Of a stretch of 64,000 bases of DNA, positions 10,113 through 20,523 are shown piece by piece. A program made the translations under genes and the position numbers. This DNA comes from Sorex araneus (taxonomy: Eukaryota; Chordata; Mammalia; Eulipotyphla; Soricidae). The stretch is taken from the NCBI RefSeq assembly GCF_027595985.1, contig NC_073311.1, positions 53,292,705-53,356,704 of the forward strand, written 5' to 3'. Under the pieces are notes generated by a model. The model made no database searches, was not told the DNA's origin, and saw nothing but the letters and a program-made list of their open reading frames with translations. Each line of letters begins with the position of its first letter. Position 1 is the stretch's first letter.

Positions 10113-10229
10113 ACCCGGCCCCTTATTCAGTCTTTTTAGGGACATTTTCCCCTTTGGGAAATAAATGGGTGAGGGTCTCATTATTCTACACACTTTCTCT
10201 CACTGGCTAGAATGTCCCGTGGCCTATCT

Positions 10230-10250
10230 TCTTTCTTTCTTTCTTTCTTT

Positions 10251-10341
<91 letters not shown>

Positions 10342-10364
10342 CTTTCCTTCCTCCTCCCTCCCTC

Positions 10365-10416
<52 letters not shown>

Positions 10417-10480
10417 TTCTTTCTTTCTTTCTTCCTTCCTTCCTTCCTTCCTTCCTTCCTTCCTTCCTTCTCCTTCCTTC

Positions 10481-10517
<37 letters not shown>

Positions 10518-10550
10518 TTTCTTTCTTTCTTTCTTTCTTTCTTTTCTTTC
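10230..10550 (+). repeat. (CTTT)n / (CCTT)n tract at a SINE tail
   Basis: Blocks of CTTT, CCTT and TCC repeats, interrupted in places, run directly into the tail end of the antisense SINE-A at 10551. It is best read as an expanded and mutated A-tail. The long Phe/Leu/Ser and Lys/Arg/Glu frames here are not proteins. Confidence 0.95.
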
Positions 10551-10705
10551 TCACACCCAGCGATGCATAGGGGTTACTCCTGGCTCATGCACTCAGGAAT
10601 TAATCCTGGTGGTGCTTGGGGGACCATATGGGATGCCCGGAATCAAACCCGGGTTAGCCTCGTGCAAGGAAAATGCCCTACCCGCTGTGTTATCACTCCA
10701 GCCCC
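10551..10705 (-). repeat. SINE-A, full length
   Basis: The form with CTCATGCACTCAGGAATTAATCC; head TATCACTCCAGCCCC intact. Confidence 0.92.
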
Positions 10706-10719
10706 TGGCTCATTCACTT

Positions 10720-11160
10720 CTGCAGTGTTTCAGGAAATACTTGCCAAGCGTCTGCTCCTGAGAGTGGGGTTAGCAGAGACTCTGAGGCACAGTTTCGGTC
10801 CTTCTCTGACTTACACAGATCACTAACTCTACATAGTATAATAGGAGGAATTCTGTCCAAAGGCTTAAGTGGGCGTGTGTGGAGGAGGGAATAATTTAAT
10901 TGCCCTTGGAATTTGAGGCAGCTTCATTAGAAAGTAACATTTGACCTGGGCTTTGAGGGATGAATAGGAGCTAGCCACATAGAGACAACAGCATGGCCTA
11001 GGGTACTCATGTTTTAAAGAACTTTCCAGAGACAAAAAGATGTGATTAAGATGCCCCAATGCTTCCCTGTCCTTCGCCAACTATAAGACCAAGACGACTG
11101 CCCTCCGATGTCCTGATGGATCTATCACATCTTCCAGAAGGGCAATGGAGAGAATTATTC
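10720..11160 (+). other. Intron with possible ancient repeat
   Basis: TTTCAGGAAATACTTGCCAAGCG and ACCTGGGCTTTGAGGGATGAATAGGAG resemble phrases common in old mammalian interspersed repeats, but I cannot name the family. Confidence 0.35.
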
Positions 11161-11167
11161 ATGACTT

Positions 11168-11402
11168 CTTTTTTTTTTTAAAAATTTTTTATTTAATCAC
11201 CATGTGAAAAGTTACAAAGATTTCAGGCTTAAGTCTCAGTCGTACAATGCTCAAATACCCATCCCTTCACCAGTGCCCATATTCTACCACCAGGAACCCC
11301 AGTATACCTTTCCCCACCCCGCTGCCTGTGTAGCTGATAATTTTCACTTTACTTTCTCTTTACTTTGATGACATTCAATATTTCAACATAAAACTCACTA
11401 TA
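11168..11402 (-). mobile_element. Truncated LINE 3' end, probably L1 (old subfamily)
   Basis: A T10 run, then TTTATTTAATCACCATGTGAAAAG and the string ending CCCATCCCTTCACCAGTGCCC, which is shared with the younger LINE ends at 17.2 and 30.6 kb. It differs from them enough to be an older copy. Confidence 0.65.
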
Positions 11403-11564
11403 AGTATTTGGAATTTTCCCCCCAAAATCGAACCTGCTGAAAAGGCAGCATTTGATAATTTGTTTTCCCTTGCTGAGAATGAAGAGATATGAAGTTTTGA
11501 ATTTCTGTATTTTAGTATTTTAGTAACTAAGTCCCAGGAAATTTCTGCCAAAAATTGCATCATT

Positions 11565-12032
11565 GCAAGCTCACACCTCTGTTTAGTGGGCCTTATAGGA
11601 TGGCGGTCACTACGCCGCCCCCCTGGAAAGGAGAAACCAAGAGAGAAAAACCTTTCCCCTCCTGGGGTGGCATAGGGCTGTGGCTTAGTTCACAGTCTGG
11701 AGGCATTTCTGCAAGAAGCTGCTGGTGCCGAGAGTAGTTAGATGGCCTCTGGGATCACAGGTGTTCAACAACGGAGGGGCCACACATGAGTGGCCGCGGG
11801 GATCACATCTGGGCGGAGAGCGGTGCCGGTACCGCCCCCCTATCACGAGATCTCTCACGCGTCCCGTTGGTGCAAGCTGGTACCTTTCTTTAGTGGGCGT
11901 TATAAGATGGTGGTCGTCACGCCGCCCCTCCCCCCCAAGGAAAAGCCGAGAGAGAAAAACCTTTCCCCTCCTGGGGCGTCATGGGGCCATGGCTTAGTTC
12001 ACAGTCTGAAGGCATTTCTTCAAGAAGCTGCT
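11565..12032 (+). repeat. Two 307-bp direct repeats upstream of an RTE fragment
   Basis: The blocks GCAAGCT...TTTAGTGGGC.TTATA.GATGG, GAGAGAAAAACCTTTCCCCTCCTGGGG and GCTTAGTTCACAGTCTG.AGGCATTTCT occur twice, starting at 11565 and 11872. The second copy is cut at GCTGCTGGT, where reverse-transcriptase sequence begins. They look like promoter monomers or part of an unrelated repeat. No frame of note. Confidence 0.75.
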
Positions 12033-12815
12033 GGTCTTTTCACAACTTCTACTCAGGATCTCTTCGACAGCCACGTCCACCTGCCCACACACCAAATTCC
12101 GCAGGATGGATATGTCGTTCCCAATGTCCTCCCTTCCAAAATCCGACACACCATTTCATCAGTAAAGACGTGGATAGTACCCGGTCCAAACAAGGTCAGA
12201 CCCGAACACCTGAAGAATCTGCCGCCAGTACTCATCAATACACTGGCCCAACTCTTCACACGCTACCTGTCCGAATGCAAGGTTCCGTCCCAGTGGAAAA
12301 CCAGTAGGACCGTTCTGTTGTACAAGAAGGGAGACATCCATGACATCAGCAACTATCGCCCAATCTGCCTGCTGTCTGTCGTCTACAAGTTGTTCGCTCG
12401 AGTCATCCTGAATAGAATAGGCAGAGCACTAGACGAAGGACAACCATGCGAGCAAGCCGGGTTCCGAAAAGGATTCAGAACAATCAACCATATCCACACA
12501 GTGACCAAGCTCATTGAAGTTTTGCGAGAGTTCAAGATGCCACTCTGTCTAACGTTCATTGATTTAAAGGCCTTTGAATCTGTTGAGACTGAAGCGGTCA
12601 TTGAAGCCCTAGTGAAACAGGGTGTTCAAACTCAAGATCCTCCGTAAGCTGTATTACGGATTCACCACCAGGATCTCACCATTCTACAAGGAAGTGATCA
12701 TTGACGTAAAGACAGGGGTTCATTGGGGTGATATCATTTCACCGAAACTCTTCAGTGCCACCTTCGAGAACATCATGCAAGGACTGGAGTGGGAAGGAAT
12801 GGGAATGAAGATTTC
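12033..12815 (+). pseudogene. RTE-type LINE reverse transcriptase fragment (ORF2, middle part), broken
   Basis: Conceptual translation gives DLFDSHVHL, a region around RPEHLKNLPPVLINTLAQLF, then NYRPICLLSVVYKLFARVI and GQPCEQAGFRKGFRT, which are the fingers/palm blocks of RTE-clade reverse transcriptases. Motif A reads FIDLKAFESV: the first catalytic Asp is present, but one Lys codon of the usual LKKAF is lost. After about 12620 the frame shifts, and motif B survives as VHWGDIISPKLFSATFENIM. The catalytic FADD block is never reached because similarity ends at about 12815. A further one-base shift lies near 12055 (HNFYS|DLFDS). With three lesions and no endonuclease domain it is a dead fragment of a non-LTR retrotransposon. 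It lies in sense inside BORCS5 intron 2. Confidence 0.9.
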
Positions 12816-13072
12816 TCCTTCCAACCCATCTCTTGTGGAATATGACAGGAAAGATAAATGTATACATTTCTCTCTCAGGCCCTGATTTGCCAGTCATTTC
12901 TGCTGAATGATATCCTAGACACAGTCTGAATAGTCTAAAATTCTGTCATCTTTAATTTTTCTACTTTTCCAAAGGTCACATGTAAATATGCTTCTGTTTT
13001 TAAATACATGCCATTTGAGACCAAGATGTTTACTTTGGAAAGCTGAGGCTTTAAAGTGTTCCCAGGATTAAA
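12816..13072 (+). other. Unique intron, no feature seen
   Basis: AT-rich. Nothing recognised. Confidence 0.5.
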
Positions 13073-13328
13073 AATGTCACTGTCACTGTCACTGTCATCC
13101 TGTTGCTCATCGATTTGCTCAAGCGGGCACCAGTAATGTCTCCATTGTGAGACTTGTTGTTACTGTTTTTGGCATATCGAATACGACACAGGTAGCTTGC
13201 CAGGCTCTGCCGTGCAGGCAGGATACTCTCAGTAGCTTGCCGGGCTCTCCGAGAGGGATGGAGGAATCGAACCCAGGTCGGCTGTGTGCAAGGCAAATGC
13301 ATACCTGCTGTGCTATCACTCCAGTCCA
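13073..13328 (-). repeat. SINE-B, full length
   Basis: On the minus strand: head GGACTGGAGTGATAGCACAGCAGG (A box), B box GGGTTCGATTCC, then a body different from SINE-A (GAGAGCCCGGCAAGCTAC, CCAAAAACAGTAACAACAAG, GGTGCCCGCTTGAGCAAATC). It ends in three copies of GACAGT with no poly(A). The element resembles tRNA-derived SINEs mobilised by RTE-clade LINEs. Confidence 0.9.
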
Positions 13329-13336
13329 GAATTTAA

Positions 13337-13367
13337 AATAATAATAATAATAATGATAATAATAATA
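13337..13367 (+). repeat. (AAT)n
   Basis: About ten units with one TGA interruption, beside the head of the SINE-B. Confidence 0.95.
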
Positions 13368-13574
13368 CTTTTTATTCTCTCTCACCCCAAAATTGAAAAG
13401 ATTAATTTGATGCAAATTTTATTGTCCTTGGATTTTTATGATTTTCTCGTCTAAGGCATCAGTAGAAGCCCTGTCCTCTTTTTAGTGACATTTTGTGGAT
13501 GAACTGATCCAAGATTACCGAGTTTCTGCTGTTCATGAGCAGCCTGACGGCTGTCGCTGAGGCTGTAAGTTGGT

Positions 13575-13686
13575 GGAGGAATCACTCCTGGCGGTGCTCG
13601 GGGGACCATATGGGATGCTGGGAATCGAACCCGGGTCGGCCGTGTGCAAGGCTAATGCCCTTCCCACTGTGTTATCACTCCAGCCC
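13575..13686 (-). repeat. SINE-A, tail third missing
   Basis: It begins inside the body at GGAATCACTCCTGGCGG and continues to an intact head. I found no clear flanking duplication, so deletion and tail-less insertion are both possible. Confidence 0.9.
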
Positions 13687-13694
13687 CACTTCTC

Positions 13695-13880
13695 GTTTTT
13701 TTTTTGTTCTTTTTTTCTTTTTGGGTCACACCCGGGAATGCACAGGGGTCACTCCTGGCTCATGCACTCAGGAATCACCCCTGGCGATGCTCGGGGGACC
13801 ATATGGTATGCTGGGAATCGAACCCGGGTCGGCCACGTGCAAGGCAAACGCCCTACCCGCTGTGCTATCGCTCCAGCCCC
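13695..13880 (-). repeat. SINE-A, full length, young
   Basis: T9 and TTTTTCTTTTTGGGTCACACC tail. It lies directly beside the preceding truncated copy in the same orientation; the two have different bodies, so they are not a simple duplication. Confidence 0.93.
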
Positions 13881-13884
13881 TGGC

Positions 13885-14240
13885 CCATCTGATTTTTGAC
13901 GCCTTGGCAAACAAGGCACCAGAACTCCGGATTGAGTGAAATGTGAGACTCCAAGCATAGCTCTTACGATTCCTCTTTGGGAGACCCGAATAGCGTTCCC
14001 ATCCTGTTTTCGTAGGGCAGGTCTCTGGGTCTGTTACAACACGGAGGCAAATGGAATCCTAGAAACTTAGATCAGTGTGAGTCAGCTTGTGGTCACGGTG
14101 GCATTTCCCCGTGATGTGACCGAAGTCACTGAAGGTGGACCGTGCGGTCAGTGCCAGCCTTCAGGTGTGTTGAGCTGGGTGGGCTTCTCGGCCCCTTCCC
14201 CGTCAGATTTCCTTGATCCTACCAGGCTGACAGGACTCTG
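13885..14240 (+). other. Unique intron, no feature seen
   Basis: No repeat or gene recognised. Confidence 0.5.
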
Positions 14241-14245
14241 TAGGG

Positions 14246-14407
14246 TTTTTTTTTTTTTCTTTCTGGGTCACACCCGGCGATGCACAGGGGTTACTCCTGG
14301 CTCTGCACTCAGGAATTACCCCTGGCAGTGCTCAGGGGACCATATGGGATGCCGGGAATCGAACCCAGCTCGGCTGCGTGCAAGGCAAACGTCCTCCCTG
14401 CTCTGCA
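14246..14407 (-). repeat. SINE-A, head truncated
   Basis: T12 tail, full body, and B box region with AATCGAACCCAGC. It ends at CCTCCCTGCTCTGCAG, so the first ~16 bases with the A box are lost. Confidence 0.9.
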
Positions 14408-15900
14408 GTTTTGAGATTTCGCACGGCCGCGTGTGAGGCTGAGTGGTCCAGGAGCCGCAGGTCTGGCGCAATTTCGTGGCTCGGCCGTGGGACGAGATTC
14501 AGTCGTGGAGCTGGGACTTTTCTCCCCGAGGGTGGCGGGTGTGGCTGTGGGCTTCGGGGACTTCGTGCAGAAAGGGGAACCTGCCTGCCCCCCTACGGAG
14601 AAGCCCCGGGAGTTCTCAGCCCAGACCAGCCTGCCTGGGAAGGCTCAGCAGTACCGTGTTCCCTTGGCGACGTGACGTGACACTGGGGCGTTTCTCTCTC
14701 GGGTCATTTTAACCCAGAAGCTCTTTTTTCAGCTGATAGTGAAATGTCACGGCCGGGCAGAGCTGACCGGCCAGAGGGCCAGAGGCTAGGCCTGGCCCTG
14801 TGTGGACCAGTGAGCAGCACCGGATGTGGGCCTGCTGGGCCAGGAGCACTGCTGGCCCGAGCAACGCTGCACAGCGGGCCAGGCATCACTTCAAGTGTCC
14901 CCCACGCCTCCTTGTCCCTGCTTGGGACTCTGGGCACCCCCCCTTCCGTTGCATCACGATTCATGTTTGCCAGCCACAAGAAGGGGACACACGGAGAGGC
15001 GTTAGCAGCTTTACAGGCGAAGGAACACTCAGGCGTCCGTGAACGCTAACAGATACCTCGGCCCCCGCCCGTAGTTTGCGGTTTTCCGCGGGTAAGATGG
15101 CCTCCCTTGAGTGCAGGTCAGCGTGGGGCCGTGTGGAGTGCCGCCGCGGCCACTAGGTGTCGCTGGGCTCCAGGCCTTGGCCAGCGGGTTGACACTGCTG
15201 TGGCCCGTGGGCTGTTTGCAAAGACCTTGGGCTGATTAACTTAGTGAGGCAGCAGCCCGGGTTCCTTCCTCCCGGGTCACGGCTTGCTCTGCGCACAAGC
15301 TGGCTGGAAAACCTACCTGTCTTAGGACACATTTGTAATGTATCATGAATTATTTTATTGTCTATTGGGCCAGAAAAGGGGACGGGGGGGGGGGGCAGGA
15401 GGAGGGGGGAGGAGGAGGGAGAGGGGAAAAACCGTTTCGCCCTAGGAAACGGTTTGGTTTCAGTGACCTTAATTTTTTGGAGAGTACACGCTGTTTCAGT
15501 CGGCCACGGAATTGAAAATTATTGATGTATGAAATTTCCTTTAGTGTCGGGAATTGCGTCTTAAATCATCGCTAGTTCTCCGGGGTTGAGCACCAAGCTG
15601 GACGCCTGGGCGGCCGATGTTATGAGGCGACAGTGGCTAAGTGCCACGGGGAGGAAGATGGGCCACAGGCTGGGGAAGCCACGGGCTGGGCCGCCGCACG
15701 ACCTGCCCCTCGGGGGACTCTGTCAGGAGAGCGCGGGGCTCGAAGCAGGGCGGTGAGGAGAGATTTCTCGAGAAAGGGTGTTTAGAGAGGGAAAGGGAAG
15801 GCCAGGCATAGTGCGGAAGGAAGGTGAACCCAGGCCCAAGGTAGGAAAAAGGCGGAAAGGCAGGAGCTCAAGGGCCTTGAATTTTAGCTTTACACTTGGA
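14408..15900 (+). other. GC-rich unique intron
   Basis: About 1.5 kb with no interspersed repeat I can name. It contains the G-tract cluster at 15378-15426 (separate entry). Several 70-120-codon frames exist, but none has the look of a protein. Confidence 0.5.
15378..15426 (+). other. G-tract cluster, potential G-quadruplex
   Basis: GGGG, a G12 run, and then five further G-tracts of three or more with AGGA spacers. Confidence 0.6.
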
Positions 15901-15908
15901 GATTTTAT

Positions 15909-15933
15909 ACACACACACACACACACACACACA
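15909..15933 (+). repeat. (AC)n
   Basis: 12 units. Confidence 0.95.
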
Positions 15934-16125
15934 TCTCAAGTGCCTTAGTCACTGTAATCTCTCCCTAGCCCTAGAATTAATAGTCGCTATTATGAGAGGA
16001 GATATTAAAGGGCATTAAGATAAGTAAGGATATAATAATAAATGAGTTATGCTTTGTCATTTGCAAAATACTAGCACTTGAAGGGAGATGATTTTTTTTT
16101 TTTAATTTTAAAGTCCTTCTGTTCC

Positions 16126-16295
16126 AGGGGCTGGAGTGATAGCACAGCGGGTAGGGCATTTGCCTTGCACGCGGCCGACCTGGGTTCAATTCCCAGCATC
16201 CCATATGGTCCCCCGAGCACGACCAGGGGTAATTCTTGAGTGCAGAGCCAGGAGTAACCCCTGTGCAACACCAGGTGTGACCCAAAAAGAAAAAA

Positions 16296-16324
<29 letters not shown>
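16126..16324 (+). repeat. SINE-A, full length, tail turned into (AAAT)n
   Basis: Intact A box (TAGCACAGCGGG) and B box. The tail is GACCCAAAAAGAAAA followed by ten AAAT units. Flanked by AAGTCCTTCTGTT near 16111 and AAATCCTTCTGTT near 16326. Confidence 0.93.
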
Positions 16325-16326
<2 letters not shown>

Positions 16327-16385
16327 AATCCTTCTGTTTCAAAGTCTATTTAGAAACCAGTTCCACTTAAGTGATATAATATATA

Positions 16386-16515
16386 GGGCGAGGGACTGCA
16401 GTGCTAGTACCGCGTGCTGCTGGCCCGGGTTTGATCCCTGGCAACTGTGTATGGTTCTCCGAGCCGGCCAGGAGTGAGGCCCGCACACATGGCCCCGAGA
16501 CGTGTATTAGTGAAA
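16386..16515 (+). repeat. SINE-A-like, very old
   Basis: CCCGGGTTTGATCCCTGGCA is the B box. AGGAGTGAGGCCCGCACACATGGCCCCGAGA is a relic of the body. Confidence 0.45.
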
Positions 16516-16952
16516 TGCCCCGGAGGCCCTGGCCCAGTGATTCTTGTTGATAATAATGGTACTGACCAATTGAAAATAATTCGGGACACTCTACAGAGTA
16601 ACCGACCGATTGTATCTTCCTGAGATCCCACAGTTAGCCAAAGACCAGGGATGCCTGAGGAACTCAGAGACTGCGGGACTGAAGAGAACATCCAGCCCGG
16701 GCTCTGAGTTGGACCCGAGAGTGAAAGGGAGACTAGTAGGAAAACAAAGAATTAGTTATGGCTTACAGTTTAGTAGCTGGCACTGCGATCATTGTACCCT
16801 ATTTGCTAGGGGAAGTGGTGCGGGGCAGAAGGGAGCCTTCTGTTCACATTTTGAGCACCCCAAAGGTGCTTTGGGGCTACTCCTAATTCAGTGCACACCA
16901 CCCCATGGCATGCTAGGAATGGAGCACGGAGCCCCGCTGAGCTGGCTCCCTC

Positions 16953-16960
16953 TTTCTTTT

Positions 16961-17040
<80 letters not shown>

Positions 17041-17042
17041 TC

Positions 17043-17108
<66 letters not shown>

Positions 17109-17133
17109 ATCTTTCCTTCCTTCCTTCTTTCCT

Positions 17134-17208
<75 letters not shown>
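16953..17208 (+). repeat. (CTTT)n tract at a LINE tail
   Basis: About 60 CTTT units with a few CCTT steps, passing directly into the antisense LINE 3' end at 17209. An expanded A-tail. Confidence 0.95.
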
Positions 17209-17712
17209 AAATGTATTGAATCACTATGAGATAGTTACAAACTTTCATGTTTGGATTATAATCACACAATGATCAAACACCCATCCCTCCACCAGTGCAC
17301 ATTCCCCACCACCAATATCCCAGTATATCCCCCCTTTCCCACCCCCCCTGCCTCCATGGCAGACAATATTCCCCATATTCTCTCTCTACTTTTGGGCATT
17401 ATGGCTTGCAACACAGATACCGAGAAATCATCATGTTGGGTCCATTATCTACTTTCAGCACACATCTCTCATCCCAACTGGTTCCTCCAGCCATCATTTT
17501 CTTAGCGATCCCTTCTCTATTCCATCTGCCTTCTCCCCTCCGCTCATGAAGCAGTCTTCCAACTATGGGGCAGTCCCCCTGGCCCTTGTATCTACTGTCC
17601 TCGGGTGTCAGCCTCATGTGATGCTACCCTACACTCCACAAATGAGTGCAGTCCCTCTATGTCCGTCCCTCTGTTTCTGACTCATTTCACTTTGGCTCCC
17701 CGTTTCTGAGAA
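17209..17712 (-). mobile_element. 5'-truncated LINE 3' end, probably L1
   Basis: On the minus strand it ends ...TTCAATACATTT-tail after a G-rich block (the complement of CCCACCCCCCCTGCC) and a purine-rich segment. It aligns by eye over about 450 bp with 30562-31015, and the last part with 43.1-43.4, 50.8-51.1 and 53.8-54.2 kb. The upstream end carries CTGACTCATTTCACTTTGG, a phrase typical of L1 3' regions in antisense. No reading frame is left. Confidence 0.7.
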
Positions 17713-18075
17713 CACTGTACTTTATGTAATATTTTTTTCATGGCTACTTGAAAAATAAAGTTAAATGTAATCTTGTTTTAGGAAAGATAGTAATACCATA
17801 TTGAGACCAAGTTTTCTATTAACAGGTCAGATGATAAAAGAAACGTTCTCGCATCTCCCACCACCTTAAAGAATTTTGGGGGATAAGTACCCACGAGGAT
17901 GACTTAAGGCAAGAGCAAATTCCCTTGGGAGTCCAGAAATAGAAGTTTCAAGACCCTGGAGAGTAGTGAACACCTCAGTGCACAAAGGGGTCAGTGATGC
18001 ATTTCCCCTGAGTCCTGCCATTTAAGGCCAATTGAACTATGTCTCATAGATGGTCAGTTATTTATTCATTGCTTT
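17713..18075 (+). other. Unique AT-rich intron, no feature seen
   Basis: Nothing recognised. Confidence 0.5.
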
Positions 18076-18077
18076 TT

Positions 18078-18181
18078 GGTCCCTATCCAGCTGTGCTTGG
18101 GGCTTACTCCTGGCTCAGTGCTCAGAGATCACTCCTGGCAGGGTCCAGGGGAGGATTAAACTCTCTGTTCTCTCCAGCCCA
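18078..18181 (-). repeat. SINE-A, old, with internal loss
   Basis: CAGCTGTGCTTGGGGCTTACTCCTGGCTCAGTGCTCAG and TCTCTCCAGCCC are retained; the B box region is missing. Confidence 0.7.
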
Positions 18182-18711
18182 GGGTCTGTGTTCAGGATGT
18201 CAGTGGTGATCTCATGAAGCACAAGCTACTCGCATCCGCGTATCAGTGAAAAATATTTTCTCACAGAATCCTGCCCCTGGGCCATCCTTGTGTTTCAGTG
18301 TCTTTAGCACATGGACCCAGAAACAGCAGTGGAGGAAAACCCTGTACCTAGTGAGTTTCCAGCATCACTGGGCATGACCCATTGACCTTATACTGCCTAT
18401 TCCAACAAAACTTTAAGAAACGGCAAATAGAATGATCAGGAAATAAATAGCCCATTTGTGATTACTATATGATTTTGACCTATGTGAATAAGAAAATTAA
18501 AACCACTTAATACAATATAATAAAATGCCTATTCTTATTTACATATATACATTTCCAACCCTGGGATTTAAATTATAGTACATTAAATTATTTTTTTCGA
18601 ACTTGGATCTTGTTATGGTAATCGTGTCTCACCTGTCATTAATAAAACTTTTGAAGCCATTCTGGGTTAATGCATTTTGAAGTTTACATGCAATGGGTAA
18701 GGCCTACATAT
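18182..18711 (+). other. Unique AT-rich intron, no feature seen
   Basis: Nothing recognised. Confidence 0.5.
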
Positions 18712-19080
18712 GTAAAATTTCCCCCCCTACCTTTATGTAAACACTGGTTTACAGAGTTGATCATAATGATTTGTTACAGGTGATCAATATTCCCACACCA
18801 ATCCCACCGCCACTACACATTCCCTCCACCATTGCATTGTCTCCAATTTTGCTAATCACCTCTTAGGTCTGCCCCCATAGCAGGCCCTCAGTAATTTATT
18901 TTATATTGCTTGTTATTAATAATTTGCTAACAGAATGGTCAAATATGTTTCCTTAGAAGAAAATTAGTGTAAATTTTTGTATTTCACCATGGAGACATTA
19001 AGTCCTTGTATGAGATGTTACAGCTTACGCCTTCTGTGTTTGTTTTGTTCATTGAGATTGGTTGCCTTCTACATTACATC
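18712..19080 (-). mobile_element. Old LINE 3' end, L1-like
   Basis: It shares an ordered set of phrases with 20524-20975 (ACAATATT/ATCAATATTcccacaCC, CCCACC.CCA, TATTTTATATTG.TTGTTA, GATTGGTTGCCT.CTAC), so both are copies of one antisense family. The CCCATCC/CCACCA pattern relates it to the younger LINE ends. Confidence 0.5.
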
Positions 19081-19081
19081 C

Positions 19082-19275
19082 CATCTCCATTGTGAGACTT
19101 GCTGTTACTGTTTTTGGCATATCGAATACGCCACGGATAGCTTGCCAGGCTCTGCCGTGCAGGCGGGATACTCTCGGTAGCTTGCCGGGCTCTCCAAGAG
19201 GGACTGAGGAATTGAAACCTGGGTCGGCTGTGTGCAAGGCAAACTCCGTATTTACTGTGCTATCGCTCCAGTCCA
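19082..19275 (-). repeat. SINE-B, lacking its 3' tail
   Basis: Full head and body from TCTCCATTGTGAGACTTG to CTATCGCTCCAGTCC. The last ~55 bases with the GACAGT repeat are absent. It sits at the edge of the old LINE copy. Confidence 0.9.
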
Positions 19276-19399
19276 TATTAAAAGTATAAATGTATTAAAA
19301 TGTTCATTATACATCTATGAAAGTGCATTCATATATGTCTAAATGTGTTATAAAAAACAAAATACAGTGTCAAGAGTCAGCTGTTTTGCAAAAACAGTT

Positions 19400-19560
19400 C
19401 AGGGGCTAGAGAGATAGTGTAGCGGGTAGGGCACTCGCCTTGCAGGGGCCACCGACATGGGTTTGATCCTCAGCATCCCAGGTAGTTCCTGAGCCCACCA
19501 GGACTTGGTCTCTGAGTGCGAGAGTGGGAGTAAGTCCCGAGCACAGCTGGGTGTGAGACA
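19400..19560 (+). repeat. SINE-A, old
   Basis: Head CAGGGGCTAGAGAGATAGTGTAGCGGGTAGGGCACTCG, B box GGGTTTGATCC, body with CTCTGAGTGCGAGAGTGGGAG. Confidence 0.75.
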
Positions 19561-20523
19561 CCTCCACCCCCACTCCCAGACACGCATGCAGAGCTTTGAA
19601 AGGCGCTTAGAGAAGGAACGAATAAACATACATGCATGTACAGGCTCTTTCCCCTTGGCCCGCAGAGTCACTGTCCCTGGGGCTCGTCCCTGCTGCTCGG
19701 GACTCGACTCTCCCCCGAGTGTCACTGCACCTGAAGAGCCGTCCTCTGGGCTCTCTGGCATTACTGATCCTCCAGGAATGGCTCTTCTCGGGTTTTGCTG
19801 AGCTGGAAACGTATCTTACCTTCCTCTTGAGGGGCACATTTGCGGGATGTGGAATTCTTGGGCGAGCCCCCCACACCTGTGTCTGCCACCCAAGCCTCGT
19901 CCCACCCGCCTTGTTTCAAAGAGGTTGACTTCGGCCTGGGGTCTTCAAAACTTCCTCTTTGTCTCTGCCTTACAGCCGTTGCTTCTATATTTAGGTGATG
20001 AACTCTGCACTTGCCCTGGTCGTGTGGACTAATGGCGCTCCCCGCGCTGGGGAAAGCTGCGCTCTCCCTGCCCTCTGGGTCCCCTCGAGGGCTTCTCGGC
20101 CAGCCCAACGCGTGTCTCATAGATGTCCGAAGCCGTGTTCGTTCCTTCGAGTGTCTTTCCCACCCTTCTCTGTCGTGGATCCTTTCTGCCCTTGCAGACG
20201 TCAGCTCTTCTCCCAGATGGGTCATTATTTTCCGAGAACTGCGATCACCCTTTGTGGTGCAGTTCCCATTTCCGAGACGGGTCAGGATTTCTGTCCTCTG
20301 CTTGAGATTCCCCTCGCCCTACTTTTCCTCCCTCTTTCCCATGACTCCCTCTAGGCCTGTGAATGATGGACAGTAATGGGCTGCCAGAGTTTTCCCTCAA
20401 ACTCTCGGACCCGGGATCCTCAGCCCGTTTCTAGTGCCTCTTTGTTTTCTTGAGTAGGAGTCACACCTCCCAGTTTTTCTGCTGTCTGATTTCATATTGA
20501 GAACCAGACACCTTATTTATTTA
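19561..20523 (+). other. Unique intron, no feature seen
   Basis: A TA-free, mixed block with several accidental frames up to 150 codons. I recognise no family in them. Confidence 0.5.

Noticed and set aside
10207-10554. Lys/Arg/Glu-rich or Phe/Leu/Ser-rich proteins
   Set aside because: Translations of (CTTT)n/(CCTT)n tracts; the same holds at 16.9, 30.5, 57.9 and 63.2-63.9 kb.
11790-12647. A 285-codon host gene with reverse-transcriptase similarity
   Set aside because: The frame begins in the 307-bp repeats, shifts twice, and ends before the catalytic FADD motif. It is a dead LINE fragment.
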